From Streptomyces sp. NBC_00078 (GTDB taxonomy: Bacteria; Actinomycetota; Actinomycetes; Streptomycetales; Streptomycetaceae), in contig NZ_JAPELX010000001.1 of NCBI RefSeq assembly GCF_026343335.1, positions 7,316,001 to 7,380,000 of the forward strand: a stretch of 64,000 nt of DNA, in the 5' to 3' direction. The notes below the pieces were generated by a model that saw only the letters and a list, made by a program, of their open reading frames with translations, was not told where the DNA came from and searched no databases. Each line of letters starts with the position of its first letter. Positions within the stretch are counted from its first letter, which is position 1. The position numbers and the translations under genes are program-made. Shown in pieces: positions 62,986-64,000 of this stretch.

Positions 62986-63909
62986 TCAGCCGATGCCGTT
63001 CAGCACCCCGGCGATGCCCGCGACGGCCGGCGGTCCCACCCGGCAGCACCCCCCGATGAGCCGGGCCCCCGACTCCCGCCACCCCGAGACCTGCTCCGCG
63101 GTGAAGGACGAACTCCCCGTCCAGGCGCGCGCCCCGGCATCCCAGGTCTCGCCACTGTTGGGATAGACGACCACCGGCTTTCCCGTGACGCGCGCGGCCG
63201 TCTCGACAGCGCCGTCCACATCTTCGGGGGCGCAGCAGTTGACGCCGACCGCGATCACCTCGTCCGCGTCGGCGGCGAGGGCGAAGGCCTCCTCCAGGGG
63301 CTGGCCGGCACGCGTTTGGCCACTCTCGACCGAGTACGAGAGCCACGCGGGCACCCCGAGCCCGCGCACCGCCCGCAGCAGCGCCCGCGCCTCGTCGGCG
63401 TCGGGGACCGTCTCCAGCGCCAGCACATCGGGCCCGGCCGCGGCCAGCACCTCCAGCCGGGGCCGGTGGAAGCGCTCCAGCTCGTCGACCGTCAGGCCGT
63501 ACCGGCCCCGGTACTCGGAACCGTCCGCGAGCATCGCCCCGTACGGGCCGACGGAGGCCGCCACCCACAGGGGCCGTGCGACCCCCTTCGCGTGGGCCTG
63601 CCGCGCCGCTTCGCGCGCCAACTCCACGCTCAGGCCGAGAAGTTCGGCCGCCCTCTCCCGTCCGATTCCCCGCTTGGCGAATCCTTCGAACGTGGCCTGG
63701 TAACTGGAGGTGATCGCCACATCCGCGCCGGCCTCGAAATAGGCGAGGTGCGCCTCGGTGATCGCCTCGGGCCGCTCGGCGAGCAGACGCGCCGACCACA
63801 GCTCGTCGCTCAGGTCGTGCCCGGCGGACTCGAGTTGGTTGGACATGCCGCCGTCGAGGACGACGGCCCGGGCGGCGAGGGCTTCGGTAAGGGTGGTGTC
63901 GCTGGTCAT
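62986..63909 (-). CDS. mmuM: Homocysteine S-methyltransferase
   Basis: A 307-residue zinc enzyme methylating homocysteine to methionine, commonly with S-methylmethionine as donor. VLDGGMSNQLESAGHDLSDELWSARLL opens the barrel, and the Zn cysteines lie in VGVNCCAPEDV and LIGGCCRVGP. Length fits MmuM. ATG 63909 is preferred over the longer 63945 start. The -10-like TACCGT then 7-9 bases to ATG resembles the glycosyltransferase promoter and suggests a short or missing leader. Stop is TGA at 62986-62988. Confidence 0.94.
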   Translation of the reverse strand: MTSDTTLTEALAARAVVLDGGMSNQLESAGHDLSDELWSARLLAERPEAITEAHLAYFEAGADVAITSSYQATFEGFAKRGIGRERAAELLGLSVELAREAARQAHAKGVARPLWVAASVGPYGAMLADGSEYRGRYGLTVDELERFHRPRLEVLAAAGPDVLALETVPDADEARALLRAVRGLGVPAWLSYSVESGQTRAGQPLEEAFALAADADEVIAVGVNCCAPEDVDGAVETAARVTGKPVVVYPNSGETWDAGARAWTGSSSFTAEQVSGWRESGARLIGGCCRVGPPAVAGIAGVLNGIG

Positions 63910-64000
63910 GCGATCGACGGTAGTCGAGCCGACGCCGGACGCCACATCGGATCATGTCCAGTCCATGAACAGATTGCCCACCATGTGGAATGCCGGGTTA

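Noticed and set aside
63965..64000. ATG at 63965 opening a plus-strand frame to the window edge (MNRLPTMWNAGL)
   Set aside because: Only 12 codons are visible; a divergent gene is plausible but cannot be supported.

Overview
The window is high-GC actinobacterial chromosome and looks like a Streptomyces. The evidence is the roughly 70% GC, strong third-position GC bias, GTG and TTG starts, Tat and lipobox exports, a SAV2148-type HEPN protein, and carbohydrate ABC transporters with no ATPase of their own, as expected when a shared MsiK-type ATPase serves them. No rRNA, tRNA or CRISPR array was seen.

Left part (1-22.7 kb). It starts with trehalose/glycogen metabolism: treY running off the left edge, then glgX/treX. 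Next come a split copper-amine-oxidase-like pair, a SAV2148-type HEPN protein, a DEDDh exonuclease, an APH-like kinase, a sugar ABC transporter (permease, permease, lipoprotein), a macrolide glycosyltransferase under a TetR-like operator, an MMPL exporter and four small housekeeping genes. A lower-GC pair follows: a small secreted protein and a lipoprotein of unknown function.

Sulfur part (22.8-32.3 kb, all minus strand). One apparent operon runs from a leader peptide through ferredoxin sulfite reductase, a zinc-ribbon protein, APS reductase, APS kinase, CysD, CysN, a 34-codon ORF, a sulfonate-type ABC importer (binding protein, ATPase, permease) and a sirohydrochlorin chelatase. It would cover uptake of organic sulfur, sulfate activation, reduction to sulfide and siroheme supply. 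An IS110-family element sits just upstream of its promoter.

Middle (33.9-44.0 kb). Here are a GNAT acetyltransferase, a secreted protein whose 3' end runs into a minisatellite, a GAF-winged-helix regulator, an AidB-like acyl-CoA dehydrogenase, and an SbnA-like gene beheaded by an IS4-type remnant. YihY/BrkB, an AraC-type regulator and a VOC protein follow. A divergent AraC/NmrA pair has been reduced to fragments by deletions and frameshifts.

Right part (44.2-62.2 kb). This is a polysaccharide-utilisation region: LacI regulator, GH43, CUT1 permeases and binding protein, a second LacI, a 2-hydroxyacid dehydrogenase, then three Tat-exported enzymes (a GH28-like beta-helix protein and two alginate-lyase-fold proteins) and a carboxylesterase. 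Remnants of a second transporter and of a third LacI flank the enzymes. The window ends with an FtsX-like permease fragment and a homocysteine S-methyltransferase. Several of the most interesting signals are decay junctions and mobile-element structures rather than intact new genes.
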